64,000 nt of DNA from Verrucomicrobiia bacterium (GTDB taxonomy: Bacteria > Verrucomicrobiota > Verrucomicrobiia > Verrucomicrobiales > Akkermansiaceae), in contig CANHQJ010000020.1 of assembly GCA_947462875.1 (NCBI GenBank), positions 1-64,000 of the forward strand, read 5' to 3'. Shown here in pieces: positions 63,156 through 64,000 of the stretch (its first letter is position 1; every line of letters begins with the position of its first letter). The translations under genes and the position numbers were made by a program. The notes under the pieces are model-generated. The model was not told the origin of the DNA. It did no database searches and saw only the letters and a list, made by a program, of their open reading frames with translations.

Positions 63156-63928
63156 CGTTTGGCCTGTTTGAGAATGAAATCGATCAACTCCTGGCATTGG
63201 AAAAACGCCGGGCTTACCTCATGGCCGCGGCCGGGAATGATTTTCACCTCACAAGTCCCACCCGCCGCCTGGTAGCGCTGTTGCAGCAGTTGTGTGTTTT
63301 CCTCCAAAGGCACGGTGCCGTCCTTGTCGCCATGCACGGAAAACATCGGCACTTTTTGTTTGGCAAGACCATCGAGCAGCGAGACCGGATTGAACTCGTC
63401 GAGCCGCGCACGGAGCTGAGCTTCCTCCATGCCGAAATCCGCGAGAGTCTCTTTCTTCGAGAAACGCAGCGGGTAGCTGTCGAGATTGCACACCGGATAG
63501 ATACCCGCCCAGGCCGTGACTTTGTCGGGATTCCGGCAGGCCCAGGCGAGCGTCATCAGGCCACCGCGGCTCTGACCTAACAGAATCGGTTTCGCCGAGT
63601 AGCCGCGTTTGACCATGGCATCGTAGAAATGCGAAAACTTCGCCGTGCTGCCCGGCGCGCCACGCACCTCGCCAAGATCGTAACTTGCGATCGCGATGCC
63701 CGCTTGCAGGAAGGCATCGGTGTACATTTTGTGTTTCAGTATGATGAAATTTCCGCCCACATTCGGCGCATACCAAATCCACGGCCTGCCCGGCGCTGCC
63801 TCGAGTGCCGCCTGAACGTATGCCATGCGCCCTTCCACCTCGAAGGATTCCGGCTTGTCCTGTGCCAGGGTCGCGGATGCCGCACAAAACACGACGCAGC
63901 ACCAACGGAAAATCGGGAGATTCAGCAT
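63152..63928 (-). CDS. Secreted alpha/beta hydrolase
   Basis: 258 residues with a signal peptide ending SATLAQDK. Nucleophile motif GQSRGG (S120), acid in HGDKDGTVP (D201 or D203) and His in GRGHE (H236) complete the triad of prolyl-oligopeptidase-like (S9/DLH) hydrolases. Likely an esterase or de-acetylase acting on carbohydrate esters. First gene of a unit translationally coupled to the sulfatase; the 72 bases upstream to the end of the window contain TTGCC-type boxes but no clear promoter. Confidence 0.88.
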   Translation of the reverse strand: MLNLPIFRWCCVVFCAASATLAQDKPESFEVEGRMAYVQAALEAAPGRPWIWYAPNVGGNFIILKHKMYTDAFLQAGIAIASYDLGEVRGAPGSTAKFSHFYDAMVKRGYSAKPILLGQSRGGLMTLAWACRNPDKVTAWAGIYPVCNLDSYPLRFSKKETLADFGMEEAQLRARLDEFNPVSLLDGLAKQKVPMFSVHGDKDGTVPLEENTQLLQQRYQAAGGTCEVKIIPGRGHEVSPAFFQCQELIDFILKQAKR

Positions 63929-64000
63929 GACCGAGCATCATCACACGAAGGCACCGTGGCAATGATTTTCTTCGGGCAACAAAGCGGGAAAACGTACCCC

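Overview
The window reads as chromosomal DNA of a Gram-negative bacterium of the PVC superphylum, most likely a Verrucomicrobiae member (Prosthecobacter/Luteolibacter-like). This is an inference from gene content: a PVC-type multidomain 'dehydrogenase' protein, a PEP-CTERM protein, a formylglycine sulfatase, DUF1844, DUF1961 and DUF6268-like proteins, LPS export and KDO synthesis genes, and ribosomal genes almost without Shine-Dalgarno sequences. Base composition is GC-rich throughout except for an AT-rich island at about 53.1-56.0 kb.

Layout. 1-15.3 kb (+): fused str-S10-spc ribosomal cluster, from the 3' end of rpsL through fusA, the S10 genes, the spc genes, secY and map. It lacks tuf, rpsN and rpmD at their usual places, and a secreted coiled-coil protein gene sits between rpsS and rplV. 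15.3-26.3 kb: argG (-), then (+) an FKBP isomerase, an outer-membrane barrel, zwf-opcA (oxidative pentose phosphate entry), a tandem esterase, a redoxin/cytochrome/copper-oxygenase-like secreted protein and an orphan metal ABC permease. 26.3-32.1 kb (-): DUF1844-kdsA-LptC/LptA-like-lptB-hrpB, an LPS core/export operon. 32.1-38.8 kb (-): glycine-zipper lipoprotein, pyrD, and hisB-hisH running into three accessory genes (a BAHD-like acyltransferase, a polytopic membrane protein and a SAM methyltransferase). 39-43 kb: PEP-CTERM protein, XylR-like regulator, HAD phosphatase, DUF1961 protein. 43.1-46.8 kb (+): a leader with a short ORF and terminator, an RbfA-like protein, an RtcB RNA ligase and a DUF4143 ATPase. 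46.8-52.8 kb: gatB (-) and a 1473-residue PVC multidomain protein (+). 52.8-56.3 kb: AT-rich two-gene island (unknown protein plus DUF4041/T5orf172 GIY-YIG protein) between two repeat clusters. 56.3-64 kb: sugar/sodium symporter (+) and a set of secreted polysaccharide-active proteins (-), including a GH50-like hydrolase, an unknown large protein, a sulfatase and an alpha/beta hydrolase.

The parts most worth follow-up are the RbfA-like/RtcB pair (possible ribosomal RNA repair), the BAHD/membrane/methyltransferase cassette attached to his genes, the DUF4041 island, the coiled-coil protein inside the S10 operon, and the RGG-rich tails on both S3 and S5 in a genome that hardly uses Shine-Dalgarno sequences. 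No tRNA, rRNA, CRISPR array or transposase gene was recognised.
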